Assembly: GCF_024464185.1 (NCBI RefSeq)
Contig: NZ_JANHAU010000002.1
Span: forward strand, 1,054,001-1,118,000
Origin: Haloarchaeobius salinus
Lineage (GTDB): Archaea; Halobacteriota; Halobacteria; Halobacteriales; Natrialbaceae
Direction of reading: 5' to 3'
DNA: 64,000 nucleotides
The translations under genes and the position numbers were made by a program. The notes under the pieces were generated by a model. That model was not told the DNA's origin. It did not search any database and was given only the letters and a program-made list of their open reading frames with translations. Positions 23,810 to 32,348 of this stretch are shown here, in pieces. Within the stretch, counting starts at the first letter, position 1. Each line of letters opens with the position of its first letter.

Positions 23810-25261
23810 TCAGACCGGTTTCGGGATGCGGTCGACGACCGTCTCCTCGTCGACGACGAGGTTGTAGGAGTCCTCGTCGTCGTTCCAGAGGGCGAGCACG
23901 CCGTCGAAGGCGAGGAGGTCGCCGTAGTCGGCGGCCGCGAGGTCGGCGTTGCCGGCGGTCTCGCGCACGAGGACGGCGTAGTTGTCCTCGCTCTCGGAGC
24001 CGTCGCCGATCTTGAACAGCGGGTTGGCGTCGCGGTCCTCCGGCGAGAGGTCGTGGGAGAGCTTCACCGCGAGCAGGTCGATGCGATTGGAGACGTGGTC
24101 GTCCATGGCCGCCATCTTCGCGTAGGTGTTCGGGGACGGCGTCACGTCGAGCAGCCGTTCGTCGTCGTGGCGGAGGACGCTGTACGAGAACTGCACGTCG
24201 ACGTTCACGAACTCCCCGTCTGCGGGCTCGCGGTCGGCGTCGGGGTCCGCATCGTCGGCGGGTCTCTCGTCGAGACGGCGCTGGAACGCGGGGACCGCGA
24301 GGTCGGGCCGGACGTCGAACGACCAGCCGCGGTCGGTCGGGGTCTCGTTCGGCCAGAGACGGACCGTCGGCGCGTAGACGGTCGGGGCGTCGCTGGCTCC
24401 GCTGTCGGCGACGGCACGTTCCAGCTCGCGGAGGCCGGTGCTCGTGTTCCGGTCCGCGGGGGCGAGCGCGACGAGCGAGCCGTCGGCGGCGACGTGGTCG
24501 AGGTAGCGCCGGAGCACTACCTCCGGGTCGTCGAGCTCGTTGAGGACGTTCGCGAACAGGACGAGGTCGTACTCGCGTTCGGGCTCGAACGCCTCGGCGG
24601 TCGTCTCGTGGACGGTGGTGTGGACGTTCGGGCCGGTCTCCGCGAGGAGTGCCTCGAGCACCTCGGTGGCGGCACTGGGCTCGACGGCATGGTAGTCCAC
24701 GAGGGCGTCGTCGGGCAGGTAGTCGGCGATGCCGAGCGCGGGGCCGCCGACGCCCGCACCGACGTCAAGGACGCGGAGCTCCCGGGGGAGCAGCCGCTTC
24801 GCGACGAGGTCGTTCAGGACGTACTGCACCGCGGCGTAGAAGTCCGGGAGGTGGTAGATGGCGTAGCCGAGCGCGACGTCGGTGTCGTACTCGACCTGCC
24901 GTCGCTGGTAGTAGTCGTCCTTGAGCCGGCGGATGGTCAGGCGGAGTCCGTCCCCGGCGTCCCCGGACGCCCACTCGTAGCCGTAGCGGTCCATGAGCAG
25001 CTCGTCGAGCGCCTCCACGTAGGTCTCCGGGAGCGACTCGACCACGTCCACGGTGGTCTCGACCGGTCGCTCGGAGACCGGGGCGAAGGTGCCGTCGTCC
25101 TGCTCGACGAGCCCGAGGGCGACCGCCTCCTCGCGGAGCACCTGACGGACGACGGCGGGGTGGGGCTGGCCGGTGACGTACTCGCAGATCTCGTCGGGGT
25201 CGATGGGACGGACGTTCCGGAGGTACTTCGCGTTGGAGACGACGCTCTCCCTGTCGACCAT
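23810..25261 (-). CDS. Class I SAM methyltransferase, Rsm22-like
   Basis: A 483-residue protein with a Rossmann methyltransferase core. Motif I reads VLDVGAGVGGPALG (about residues 164-177), the acidic loop is YHAVEPS, and VLFANVLNELDDPE supplies motif IV. Before it, LGYAIYHLPDFYAAVQYVL matches the segment preceding motif I in mitochondrial Rsm22 relatives, which act on the small ribosomal subunit. The N-terminal ~130 residues look like a winged helix-containing domain and the C-terminal ~100 residues an acidic beta-rich domain. The usual Cys cluster of Rsm22 is not visible. Its start is two bases from the tyrA stop, so the two may share a transcript. Role in rRNA methylation is a family inference. 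Confidence 0.68.
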   Translation of the reverse strand: MVDRESVVSNAKYLRNVRPIDPDEICEYVTGQPHPAVVRQVLREEAVALGLVEQDDGTFAPVSERPVETTVDVVESLPETYVEALDELLMDRYGYEWASGDAGDGLRLTIRRLKDDYYQRRQVEYDTDVALGYAIYHLPDFYAAVQYVLNDLVAKRLLPRELRVLDVGAGVGGPALGIADYLPDDALVDYHAVEPSAATEVLEALLAETGPNVHTTVHETTAEAFEPEREYDLVLFANVLNELDDPEVVLRRYLDHVAADGSLVALAPADRNTSTGLRELERAVADSGASDAPTVYAPTVRLWPNETPTDRGWSFDVRPDLAVPAFQRRLDERPADDADPDADREPADGEFVNVDVQFSYSVLRHDDERLLDVTPSPNTYAKMAAMDDHVSNRIDLLAVKLSHDLSPEDRDANPLFKIGDGSESEDNYAVLVRETAGNADLAAADYGDLLAFDGVLALWNDDEDSYNLVVDEETVVDRIPKPV

Positions 25262-25263
25262 CG

Positions 25264-26034
25264 TCAGGCACCTTCCGTGTCGCCGTCACCGTCGTCGGTC
25301 GTCCCGTCCTGCAGTCGTTCGTACAGTCGTTCGAACTCGTCTCGGTCCGCGTCGGCGATCCGGTCGGCGGCCGCGCCGACTGCGTCCGCGCCGTCGAACC
25401 GGGACTGGATGTCGGCGTAGACGTGGGCGTCGCCGTCGGTCACCCGCTCGACGAGCGCCTGCAGGTCGGCGGAGACGGGGGTGTGGAACCGCCCGTCGAC
25501 CGACTCCGCGGCGAGGCCGTAGGCGAGGACGGCCGCGTGGGCGCTCGCCTGCACCGTCTCCATCGCCTCGTCGTGCTCGTCCTGCGTCGTCTCGAATACC
25601 TCGTTGCCGGCGTCGGTGAGTGCGGTCCTGACCGCGTCGACCCGCGGTCCGGGCTCGGCGGTGACGGCGGCGATCCGCCCCGGCGCGCTCTCCGGCGCGA
25701 ACAGCGGGTGGAGGCTCAGCCGTTCGAGGTCGGGTGCGTGCTCGCGCATCGCCGCGAGTGGGCTCGCCATCTCGCCGGTGACGTCGACCATCGCGTGTTC
25801 GGCGCGGTCGGCCTGTGCCGCGACGGCGTCACCGACGACGGGTATCGGCACGGCGAGGCAGACCACGTCGTAGGTGTCGGTGCCGTCGATGTCGGCGGTC
25901 GTAGTGTCGACGCCGGCGGCCGCTGCAGCCTCGCGGGCGACGGCAGGGTCCGCATCCGCGAAGGCGACTGGGCCATCGAGTGCGTCGGCCAGCCAGCGTC
26001 CCATGGAACCGGCCCCGACGACGAGTGTTCGCAT
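25264..26034 (-). CDS. tyrA: Prephenate dehydrogenase
   Basis: A 256-residue NAD(P)-dependent dehydrogenase of the TyrA family, converting prephenate to 4-hydroxyphenylpyruvate in tyrosine synthesis. The nucleotide-binding GAGSMG is at residues 7-12, with DADPA as the second-strand acid. The active-site block ERLSLHPLFAPESA carries the catalytic His region of TyrA, here HPLF as in the archaeal short form without an ACT or chorismate mutase domain. It lies near other aromatic pathway genes (aroA at 28021, aroC at 30790). Confidence 0.87.
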   Translation of the reverse strand: MRTLVVGAGSMGRWLADALDGPVAFADADPAVAREAAAAAGVDTTTADIDGTDTYDVVCLAVPIPVVGDAVAAQADRAEHAMVDVTGEMASPLAAMREHAPDLERLSLHPLFAPESAPGRIAAVTAEPGPRVDAVRTALTDAGNEVFETTQDEHDEAMETVQASAHAAVLAYGLAAESVDGRFHTPVSADLQALVERVTDGDAHVYADIQSRFDGADAVGAAADRIADADRDEFERLYERLQDGTTDDGDGDTEGA

Positions 26035-26079
26035 CGCTACGGGGTAGCGAACCGGCGTTCAAAAGGGGTTCGGTCGGCC

Positions 26080-26190
26080 TCAGAAGAAGCCCGCGTAGTA
26101 GAACAGGCCGATGGTCAGCACGACGAGCAGACCGATGGTTATCATCAGCCAGTTGAACGCGCCCTCGGGGCTCATGGCGGAGAGGTTCAT
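26080..26190 (-). CDS. Small single-span membrane protein (36 aa)
   Basis: A 36-codon frame starting MNLSAMSPEGAFNWLM, followed by a single hydrophobic helix that ends FYYAGFF before the stop. Codon use is host-like (mostly G/C third positions). It is encoded alone between tyrA and the M24 peptidase gene, upstream of tyrA on the same strand with a 45-base gap. Function unknown. Confidence 0.5.
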   Translation of the reverse strand: MNLSAMSPEGAFNWLMITIGLLVVLTIGLFYYAGFF

Positions 26191-26244
26191 AGTTCGGAGT
26201 TCCCCGAGCGACATTTTAAAGCTGTTTATCCGGATTCGTCCGCG

Positions 26245-27426
26245 TCAGTCCACGACGAGTTCGACCGGGTAGTCGACGAGGTTCTCGTAGCCGTCCTCGG
26301 TGACGACGACGATGTCCTCGATGCGGACGCCGCCGACGTCGGGGTCGTAGAGCCCCGGTTCGATGGTGATGATGTGGCCCGCCTGCAGCGCCTCGCCGTC
26401 GCGGGAGACGGCGGGAGCCTCGTGGACGTCGAGCCCGACACCGTGGCCGGTCGAGTGGATGAAGCCGGTCTCCGTGCCGGGGTCGGTGAAGATGGTCGGG
26501 TAGCCGGCGTCCTGGTAGACGTCGACGACGGCCTGGTTCACCGCGTCACCGGTCGCGCCCGCCTCGACGGCGTCGAGCGCCGCCTTCCGGGCCTCGTCGG
26601 TGACCTCGTACCACTCGCGCTGGGTCTCCGAGGGCTCGCCTTTGAGGAACGTCCGGGTCATGTCCGAGTGGTAGTTCGTCGCCTTGTCCTTCGGGAAGAT
26701 GTCGACGATGACGAACTCGTCCGCGCGGATGGGGCCGCTGCCACGGTCGTGCGGGTCGGCGGCGTCCGCGCCGCAGGCGACGATGGTCTCGTCGAGCGCG
26801 CAGTCGTGCCGGAGCAGGCTGATCTCGATCTCCTGCTTGACGAACTCGCAGGTGAGCACCTCGCCGTCGGGCCGGTGGAGGACGCCGTCCTCGTCGACGG
26901 TCGCCTCGGCGATGAGCTCCTCCGCACGGGCCATCGCGGCCTCGTTCGCGCGCTGGGCCGTCCGGACGTTGTCGACCTCCTCGTCGGTCTTCACCGCACG
27001 GATGTCGCCGACGACACCCTCGTCGTCGGGCACCACGGCGACGCCCTGGTTCCGGAGTCCGTCCGCCGTTCCGACAGGGAAGTCCCGGCCGACGGCGACC
27101 GACTCGCAGCCGAGGTCCGCGAGGAACTCGGCCTGGACGAGTTCGGTCGCCTTCTCGGCGCTGTGCTCGCGTCGCTTCTCCTGCAGGCCGTAGTCGGTGA
27201 GCCGTGCGACCCGGTTGAGGCGGTCCGCCTTCTTCGCCCGACCGTACTCCAGCGAGGAGACGAGCGCCGCCGTCTCGTCGGGTGTGTAGACCGCGAAAAA
27301 GGGATCGGGCGCGCCGAAACCGGTCAGGTAGTAGCAGTCGGAGTTCGACTCGTCGTCGTAGAACGCGTAGCCGTCCAGGTCCTGCTCGTCGAGGAACTCG
27401 TCGAGTGCGGCGAGGTCAGGGTCCAT
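26245..27426 (-). CDS. M24 metallopeptidase (Xaa-Pro aminopeptidase/dipeptidase type)
   Basis: A 393-residue pita-bread peptidase. The five metal ligands are D242 (VDIFP), D255 (HSDMTRTF), H328 (STGHGVGLDVHE), E356 (IEPGLY) and E370 (GGVRIEDIV), binding two divalent metal ions. The N-terminal creatinase-like domain (residues 1-145) is of normal length. Such enzymes remove N-terminal residues before proline or cut Xaa-Pro dipeptides. PepQ and PepP types cannot be separated by eye. The start MDPDLAALDEF is the only reasonable one. Confidence 0.9.
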   Translation of the reverse strand: MDPDLAALDEFLDEQDLDGYAFYDDESNSDCYYLTGFGAPDPFFAVYTPDETAALVSSLEYGRAKKADRLNRVARLTDYGLQEKRREHSAEKATELVQAEFLADLGCESVAVGRDFPVGTADGLRNQGVAVVPDDEGVVGDIRAVKTDEEVDNVRTAQRANEAAMARAEELIAEATVDEDGVLHRPDGEVLTCEFVKQEIEISLLRHDCALDETIVACGADAADPHDRGSGPIRADEFVIVDIFPKDKATNYHSDMTRTFLKGEPSETQREWYEVTDEARKAALDAVEAGATGDAVNQAVVDVYQDAGYPTIFTDPGTETGFIHSTGHGVGLDVHEAPAVSRDGEALQAGHIITIEPGLYDPDVGGVRIEDIVVVTEDGYENLVDYPVELVVD

Positions 27427-27502
27427 ATCGCGACTCTCCCGCGCGGCGAGTAAAAACCGTCCGGTTGGGGAAGCGGCCCGCCGGTTCCGGCGAACCCTCG
27501 GC

Positions 27503-27925
27503 TCATCCGAGGATGGCCACGTCGACCCGGTGCGGCCCCTCGGGTGCCGCCAGCTCGACCGAGTCGACGAGGTGGTCCGTGACCGCCTCGCGCCACTCCT
27601 CGACCGCCCTCACGTGGCGCTCGTGGTGCGTGTCGACGTCGTACTCGCCATCGGGCTCCGTATCCACGGCCCGTGGGTACGCCGGCGCGGTGTCCGCGAT
27701 CAGCCGGCCCGGGTGGAGGTGGAACGCACCGGTCCCTTCGTCCCGTCCATCGGTGACCCCGTCGGGACCGACACGGTGGATGCGGGCGCGCATCCGACCG
27801 GTGAACGGCGGTGTGACCCGGAGCACCGTCTCGTTGCCCTGTTCGCTCGCCTCCAGCGCGGCGAGTACGTCGCTCGCGTGTACCGCCAGCGACCGGATCA
27901 CCGTCGGGTCGTCGTCCTCGCTCAC
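27503..27925 (-). CDS. Haloarchaeal protein of unknown function (N-terminus uncertain)
   Basis: About 140 residues if the GTG at 27925 is used, beginning SEDDDPTVIRSLAVHASDVL. A longer reading starts at ATG 28069 and overlaps the aroA start on the other strand by 49 bases, which is unlikely; part of it (ALKSDAPQCVAVSEDD) still has some coding look, so an atypical start between the two is possible. The conserved-looking core is ETVLRVTPPFTGRMRARIHR followed by FHLHPGRLI and a C-terminal helix with WREAV. There are no cysteines in the core and no known motif. It is transcribed divergently from aroA. Confidence 0.55.
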   Translation of the reverse strand: MSEDDDPTVIRSLAVHASDVLAALEASEQGNETVLRVTPPFTGRMRARIHRVGPDGVTDGRDEGTGAFHLHPGRLIADTAPAYPRAVDTEPDGEYDVDTHHERHVRAVEEWREAVTDHLVDSVELAAPEGPHRVDVAILG

Positions 27926-28020
27926 AGCAACACACTGGGGGGCGTCGGACTTGAGCGCGTCGCCGACGGTAATCTCACCGCGGTCGGTACGCTCATGCCG
28001 CGACCGCTCGACGACCCGAT

Positions 28021-29307
28021 ATGGACGTCTCCATCTCGCCCTCGACGGTCCACGGGACCGCACGGACACCGCCCTCGAAGAGCTACACGCATCGGGCCAT
28101 CCTCGCCGCGGGCTACGCTGACGGTGCGGTCGTGACGGGCCCGCTGCTCAGCGCCGACACGCGGGCGACGGCCCGTGCCGTCGAGGCGTTCGGCGGGTCG
28201 GTCGAGACCACCGACGACGGGGGCCGCCTCGACATCGACGGGTTCGATGGCGAGCCCGGAGCTCCGGACGACGTCATCGACTGCGCCAACAGCGGGACGA
28301 CGATGCGGCTGGTCACGGCGGCGGCCGGGCTGGTCGACGGGACGACCGTCCTGACCGGCGACGAGTCGCTCCGGTCCCGGCCGCAGGGGCCGCTCCTCGG
28401 CGCGCTCTCCGAACTCGGAGCACGAGCCGAGAGCACCCGCGGCAACGGACAGGCACCGCTGGTCGTCACCGGCCCCATCTCCGGCGGAACCGTCTCCATA
28501 CCTGGTGACGTCTCCTCGCAGTACGTCACCGCCCTGCTCATGGCCGGCGCGAACACCGACGACGGCGTCCGGATCGACCTCGAAACGGAGCTCAAATCCG
28601 CACCCTACGTCGACATCACGCTCGACGTCCTGGATGCGTTCGGGGTCACGGCCGAGCGAACCGGGACCGGGTTCGCGGTCGACGGCGGTCAGCGGTACGA
28701 CGCCGGCGGCGAGTACGCCGTCCCGGGGGACTTCTCCTCGCTGTCGTACCTCCTCGCGGCGGGGGCCATCGCCGCCCCCGACGGGCTCACCCTCGAGGGT
28801 GCGGTACCGAGCGCCCAGGGCGATACCGCCATCGTCGACATCGTCGAGCGGATGGGCGGGGCGGTCGACTGGGACCGCGAAGCTGGGAGGGTCCGCGTCT
28901 CGCAGTCGGCGCTCTCCGGCACCGCGGTCGACGTGGGGGACACGCCGGACCTCCTTCCCACTATCGCCGCGCTCGGTGCAATCGCCGACGGCGAGACCCG
29001 CATCGAGAACGTCGAGCACGTCCGCTACAAGGAGACCGACCGCGTGAGCGCGATGGCCGAGGAGCTTTCGAAACTCGGCACGAGCGTCACCGAGCACGAG
29101 GACGAACTCGTCGTCCACGGCGACGAGAGCGAGCTCGTCGGTGCCCGCGTCGACGGACGGAAGGACCACCGCATCGTGATGGCGCTGTCGCTGGTCGGCC
29201 TCGTCGCCGACGGGGAGACGACCGTCGTGGGCGGCGAACACGTCGACGTCTCGTTCCCGAACTTCTTCGACGTACTCGCTGACCTCGGTGCGACCGTGCG
29301 CCGCTGA
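28021..29307 (+). CDS. aroA: 3-phosphoshikimate 1-carboxyvinyltransferase (EPSP synthase)
   Basis: A 428-residue EPSP synthase, transferring enolpyruvyl from PEP to shikimate-3-phosphate. The N-terminal K20-S21 and R25 ([10 protein letters not shown]) bind substrates; [28 protein letters not shown] and RYKETDR are family motifs in the right order. Length is normal. It is one of three aromatic-pathway genes spread over this area (tyrA, aroA, aroC) but is not in a tight operon with them. Confidence 0.95.
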   Translation: MDVSISPSTVHGTARTPPSKSYTHRAILAAGYADGAVVTGPLLSADTRATARAVEAFGGSVETTDDGGRLDIDGFDGEPGAPDDVIDCANSGTTMRLVTAAAGLVDGTTVLTGDESLRSRPQGPLLGALSELGARAESTRGNGQAPLVVTGPISGGTVSIPGDVSSQYVTALLMAGANTDDGVRIDLETELKSAPYVDITLDVLDAFGVTAERTGTGFAVDGGQRYDAGGEYAVPGDFSSLSYLLAAGAIAAPDGLTLEGAVPSAQGDTAIVDIVERMGGAVDWDREAGRVRVSQSALSGTAVDVGDTPDLLPTIAALGAIADGETRIENVEHVRYKETDRVSAMAEELSKLGTSVTEHEDELVVHGDESELVGARVDGRKDHRIVMALSLVGLVADGETTVVGGEHVDVSFPNFFDVLADLGATVRR

Positions 29308-29321
29308 CCTGTACGACCGGG

Positions 29322-29330
29322 GACTCTTTT
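29322..29330 (+). promoter_or_regulatory. T-run / TATA element between aroA and the phosphodiesterase gene
   Basis: CTTTTTAG 26-34 bases upstream of ATG 29356 can serve as the TATA box of a leaderless transcript. The same T-run, 15 bases after the aroA stop, may also act as an aroA terminator. Confidence 0.45.
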
Positions 29331-29355
29331 TAGGGAGCGGCCGTTCGTCGGGGGT

Positions 29356-30594
29356 ATGCTCCGGACGGACGTCGCGGCGTCGCTACGCGACCGGCTCGAG
29401 GACGACGGCTATCTCTTCCCCGACTACGACGGCTACTGCTTCTCGAACCTGTCCGGTTCGGTCGCGTCGCTGCTGGACGCCGACGCCGGCCGACCGCTCC
29501 CGGCCGACACCTTCGACGATGTCGACACCGACGGCATCGAGACGGTGCTCGTCGTGCTGGTCGACGGCTTCGGCTGGACGCAGTGGCAGCACGAACGAGA
29601 CCACCACGCGTTCCTCGACCGCCTCACCGATGCGGCACGGGTGACTCCGCTCACCTCCGTCTACCCGAGCGAGACCGCGGCCGCCATCACGACGTTCCAC
29701 ACGGGCGCGCTGCCGGCCGAGCACGGCGTCGTCGGCTGGAACGTCCACGACCCCGGGTTCGGCGAGACGTTCGAGGCGCTCCCGTTCCTGACGAAGGAGG
29801 GCGAGGAACCGACCGGGCTCGACGAGGACGAGGTGTTCGACGCCGACGCGATCTACCCGGCGCTGGCCGAGCAGGGCGTCGAATCCCACCACGTCGTTCC
29901 GTTCGACGAGACGTACGAGGGAGCGACAGCGCACACCTACGGTTCCATGGACGAGCTGCCCGAGCAGCTTCGGGCGGCGGCCGACGCCGTCGACGGGCGT
30001 TCGTACTGCTTCTGTTACGTCCCGCACGTCGACCACGAGGGACACAGGACCGGCACGCGCTCCGACGCGTACCGCGACACGGTCGCCGAGATGTTCGACG
30101 TGATAGAGCAATCGCTCGCCGGACTGGACGACGAGACGCGGGAGGAGACGCTGTTGCTGGTGACGGCCGACCACGGACACGTCGACACCGACCCCGAGCG
30201 CAACGTGAATCTGGACGCGGACGCCGAGCTGGTCGACGCGCTTGCGCGGGACGGCGACGGCGAGCCGATTCGGTTCGCGGGCAGCCCACGCAACGTCCAG
30301 CTTCACTTGCAACGGGGGCGTGTGGAGGCGACGGCCGACCGGCTGGCCGCGTCGCTCGACGCCCACGCGTTCACGCAGAAGGAGGTGCTGGAGATGGAGC
30401 TGTTCGGCGACGTGGAGCCGTCGGAAACGTTCCTCCGACGGATGGGTGACGTGACCCTGACGCACCGCGACCTCGGGACGTGGTGGGGCGACCACGAGGC
30501 CGAGGAGCTGTCGCTGGTCGGGATGCACGGGGGCTTGCACCCCGAGGAGATGCTGACCGAGGTCGCGGCAGTCCGGCTCTCGGAGCTGTCGTGA
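29356..30594 (+). CDS. Alkaline phosphatase-superfamily (nucleotide pyrophosphatase-like) protein
   Basis: A 412-residue type I phosphodiesterase/nucleotide pyrophosphatase-like enzyme. The metal motif VLVDGFGW (D70), the nucleophile region SVYPSETAAAITTFHTG (Ser105/Thr107 candidates), PHVDHEGH and TADHGHVDTD line the two-zinc site. There is no signal peptide, so it is probably cytoplasmic. Substrates may be nucleotides or small phosphoesters. Length and motif spacing are similar to other haloarchaeal members. Confidence 0.86.
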   Translation: MLRTDVAASLRDRLEDDGYLFPDYDGYCFSNLSGSVASLLDADAGRPLPADTFDDVDTDGIETVLVVLVDGFGWTQWQHERDHHAFLDRLTDAARVTPLTSVYPSETAAAITTFHTGALPAEHGVVGWNVHDPGFGETFEALPFLTKEGEEPTGLDEDEVFDADAIYPALAEQGVESHHVVPFDETYEGATAHTYGSMDELPEQLRAAADAVDGRSYCFCYVPHVDHEGHRTGTRSDAYRDTVAEMFDVIEQSLAGLDDETREETLLLVTADHGHVDTDPERNVNLDADAELVDALARDGDGEPIRFAGSPRNVQLHLQRGRVEATADRLAASLDAHAFTQKEVLEMELFGDVEPSETFLRRMGDVTLTHRDLGTWWGDHEAEELSLVGMHGGLHPEEMLTEVAAVRLSELS

Positions 30595-30789
30595 TACCGG
30601 TGTCGTGACTGCTCGTCGTGGGGGCTGACAGGCGACGCTCGTACTCGCCCTGCACGCTGCGTCGCACAACCGCGGGACGTACAGGGGTGGCGGTCAGGTC
30701 ACGCCCGGTCTGGTCCCGGCATGGTACTTCAACGGTCAGTTCTGGCGCCGTCTAGAACACCTAAATCCCCACGTCACCGAGACGGGGAC

Positions 30790-31935
30790 ATGAACGGCAA
30801 TCGCTTCGGTCGCCTCTTCCAGGTGACCACGTTCGGGGAGAGCCACGGGGAGGCGATGGGCGTGACAGTGTCGGGCTGTCCAGCCGGCCTCGAACTCGAG
30901 GAGGCCGACGTACAGGCAGAGCTGGACCGGCGGAAGCCCGGCCAGTCACACATCACGACCAGTCGTGGCGAACCGGACGCGGTCTCCATCAAGTCCGGGG
31001 TGCAGGACGGCTACACGACGGGGACGCCCATCGGGATGGTCATCGAGAACAAGGACGCCCGCTCGGGCAAGTACGAGCCGTTCATCACGGCCCCGCGCCC
31101 GAGCCACGGCGACTTCACGTACTCCGCGAAGTTCGGCACCCGGAACTGGGGCGGCGGCGGGCGCTCGTCGGCCAGGGAGACGGTGAACTGGGTCGCGGCG
31201 GGTGCCATCGCGAAGAAGATCCTCGCGACGGAGGGTATCGAGGTCCGTGCGCACGTCAACCAGATCGGCGACATCGAGGCCCCCGGGGTCTCGTGGGAGG
31301 AGCTGGGCGAGCACACCGAGGAGAACGAGGTGCGCTGTGCCCACCCCGAGACGGCGGAACGGATGCGAGACCTGGTCGACGAGTACCAGGAGGCGGGTGA
31401 CTCCATCGGCGGCAGCGTCTACTTCGAGACGCGTGGGGTCCCGCGAGGCCTCGGCGCGCCCCGGTTCGACGGCGTCCCGTCGCGGCTCGGACAGGCGTTC
31501 ATGTCCATCCCGGCGACGACCGCCTTCGAGTTCGGTCTGGGGAAGGATGCACGGGAGGTCGCCGGTATCGACCGGAACGAGGACTGGGAGTTCGACGGGG
31601 ACGGCGACCCGGTGCCGGTCGGCAACGACCACGGCGGCCTGCAGGGTGGTATCACGACCGGTGAGCCCATCTACGGGGAGATCACGTGGCACGCGCCGAC
31701 CTCGATACCGAAGGAGCAGACGACGGTCGACTGGGAAACCGGCGAGGAGAAGCAGGTACAGGTCATCGGCCGCCACGACCCCGTGCTGCCACCTCGTGCG
31801 GTGCCGGTCGTCGAGTCGATGGTGGCGTGCACCATCCTCGATTTCATGCTGCTCGGCGGGCGCATCAACCCGGACCGGCTGGACGGCCAGCCCGGCGAGT
31901 ACGACACGGACTACCACCCGAGTCAACCCGAGTAG
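30790..31935 (+). CDS. aroC: Chorismate synthase
   Basis: A 381-residue chorismate synthase, the FMN-dependent last step of the shikimate pathway. The start MNGNRFGRLFQVTTFGESHG is the conserved N-terminus (an upstream ATG at 30721 is not). Other signatures: RRKPGQSHITTSR, RPSHGDFTY, GGGRSSARETVNWVAAGAIA, and GNDHGGLQGGITTG. A CCTAAAT element at 30759-30765 gives the spacing of a leaderless promoter. The 195-base stretch before it holds no other gene. Confidence 0.96.
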   Translation: MNGNRFGRLFQVTTFGESHGEAMGVTVSGCPAGLELEEADVQAELDRRKPGQSHITTSRGEPDAVSIKSGVQDGYTTGTPIGMVIENKDARSGKYEPFITAPRPSHGDFTYSAKFGTRNWGGGGRSSARETVNWVAAGAIAKKILATEGIEVRAHVNQIGDIEAPGVSWEELGEHTEENEVRCAHPETAERMRDLVDEYQEAGDSIGGSVYFETRGVPRGLGAPRFDGVPSRLGQAFMSIPATTAFEFGLGKDAREVAGIDRNEDWEFDGDGDPVPVGNDHGGLQGGITTGEPIYGEITWHAPTSIPKEQTTVDWETGEEKQVQVIGRHDPVLPPRAVPVVESMVACTILDFMLLGGRINPDRLDGQPGEYDTDYHPSQPE

Positions 31936-31962
31936 CGGAACGGCGGTCGGCTTCGGGTCGCT

Positions 31963-32169
31963 TCAGTCGAGGATTCCCATGTCCTTCGCGACGAGGTCGT
32001 TCAGCTGGTCGAGCACGTCGGGGTCGACCTGTGCGCCCGGCTCGCCGTCGTGGAGCTGTTCGTTGTGGCGGGCGACCGCGTCTTCCACCTCCGCGAAGGG
32101 GACGCTGGTCCTGGTGTCACAGTCGTCACAGACGACCGGTATCTCGGGGAGTTCGTCGTCGCTGGTCAT
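31963..32169 (-). CDS. Small CxxC protein, haloarchaeal, unknown function
   Basis: A 68-residue acidic protein starting MTSDDELPEIPVVCDDCDTR. One CxxC pair (C14, C17) near the N-terminus is followed by a helical part ending MGILD. A single CxxC could make half a zinc site in a dimer or a redox pair. It is convergent with aroC, 27 bases away. Codon use is host-like. No known family was recognised. Confidence 0.6.
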   Translation of the reverse strand: MTSDDELPEIPVVCDDCDTRTSVPFAEVEDAVARHNEQLHDGEPGAQVDPDVLDQLNDLVAKDMGILD

Positions 32170-32265
32170 GTCCGAATCGACTCGGTTCCGGATTAAAATT
32201 CGTGCGGTTCGACCCGCCGTTCGTGCCGTCGACGGCCCCGCCGTCGGTCTTTCACGATTATTCCA

Positions 32266-32280
32266 TGCTAATGTATAGCA
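32266..32280. promoter_or_regulatory. Inverted repeat upstream of the 2-oxoacid oxidoreductase promoter
   Basis: TGCTA (32266-32270) and TAGCA (32276-32280) are perfect arms around ATGTA in an unusually AT-rich spacer. A CTTACA TATA-like element follows at 32323-32328, about 24 bases before the ATG at 32349. The repeat lies about 45 bases upstream of that box, where an Lrp-type regulator could bind. No experiment-independent proof. Confidence 0.4.
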
Positions 32281-32348
32281 AAGGCTTTAGTCTAACTCCA
32301 TCCAATCCCCTAATACACTGGCCTTACAGGGGGCCGTGATTACTGAGC

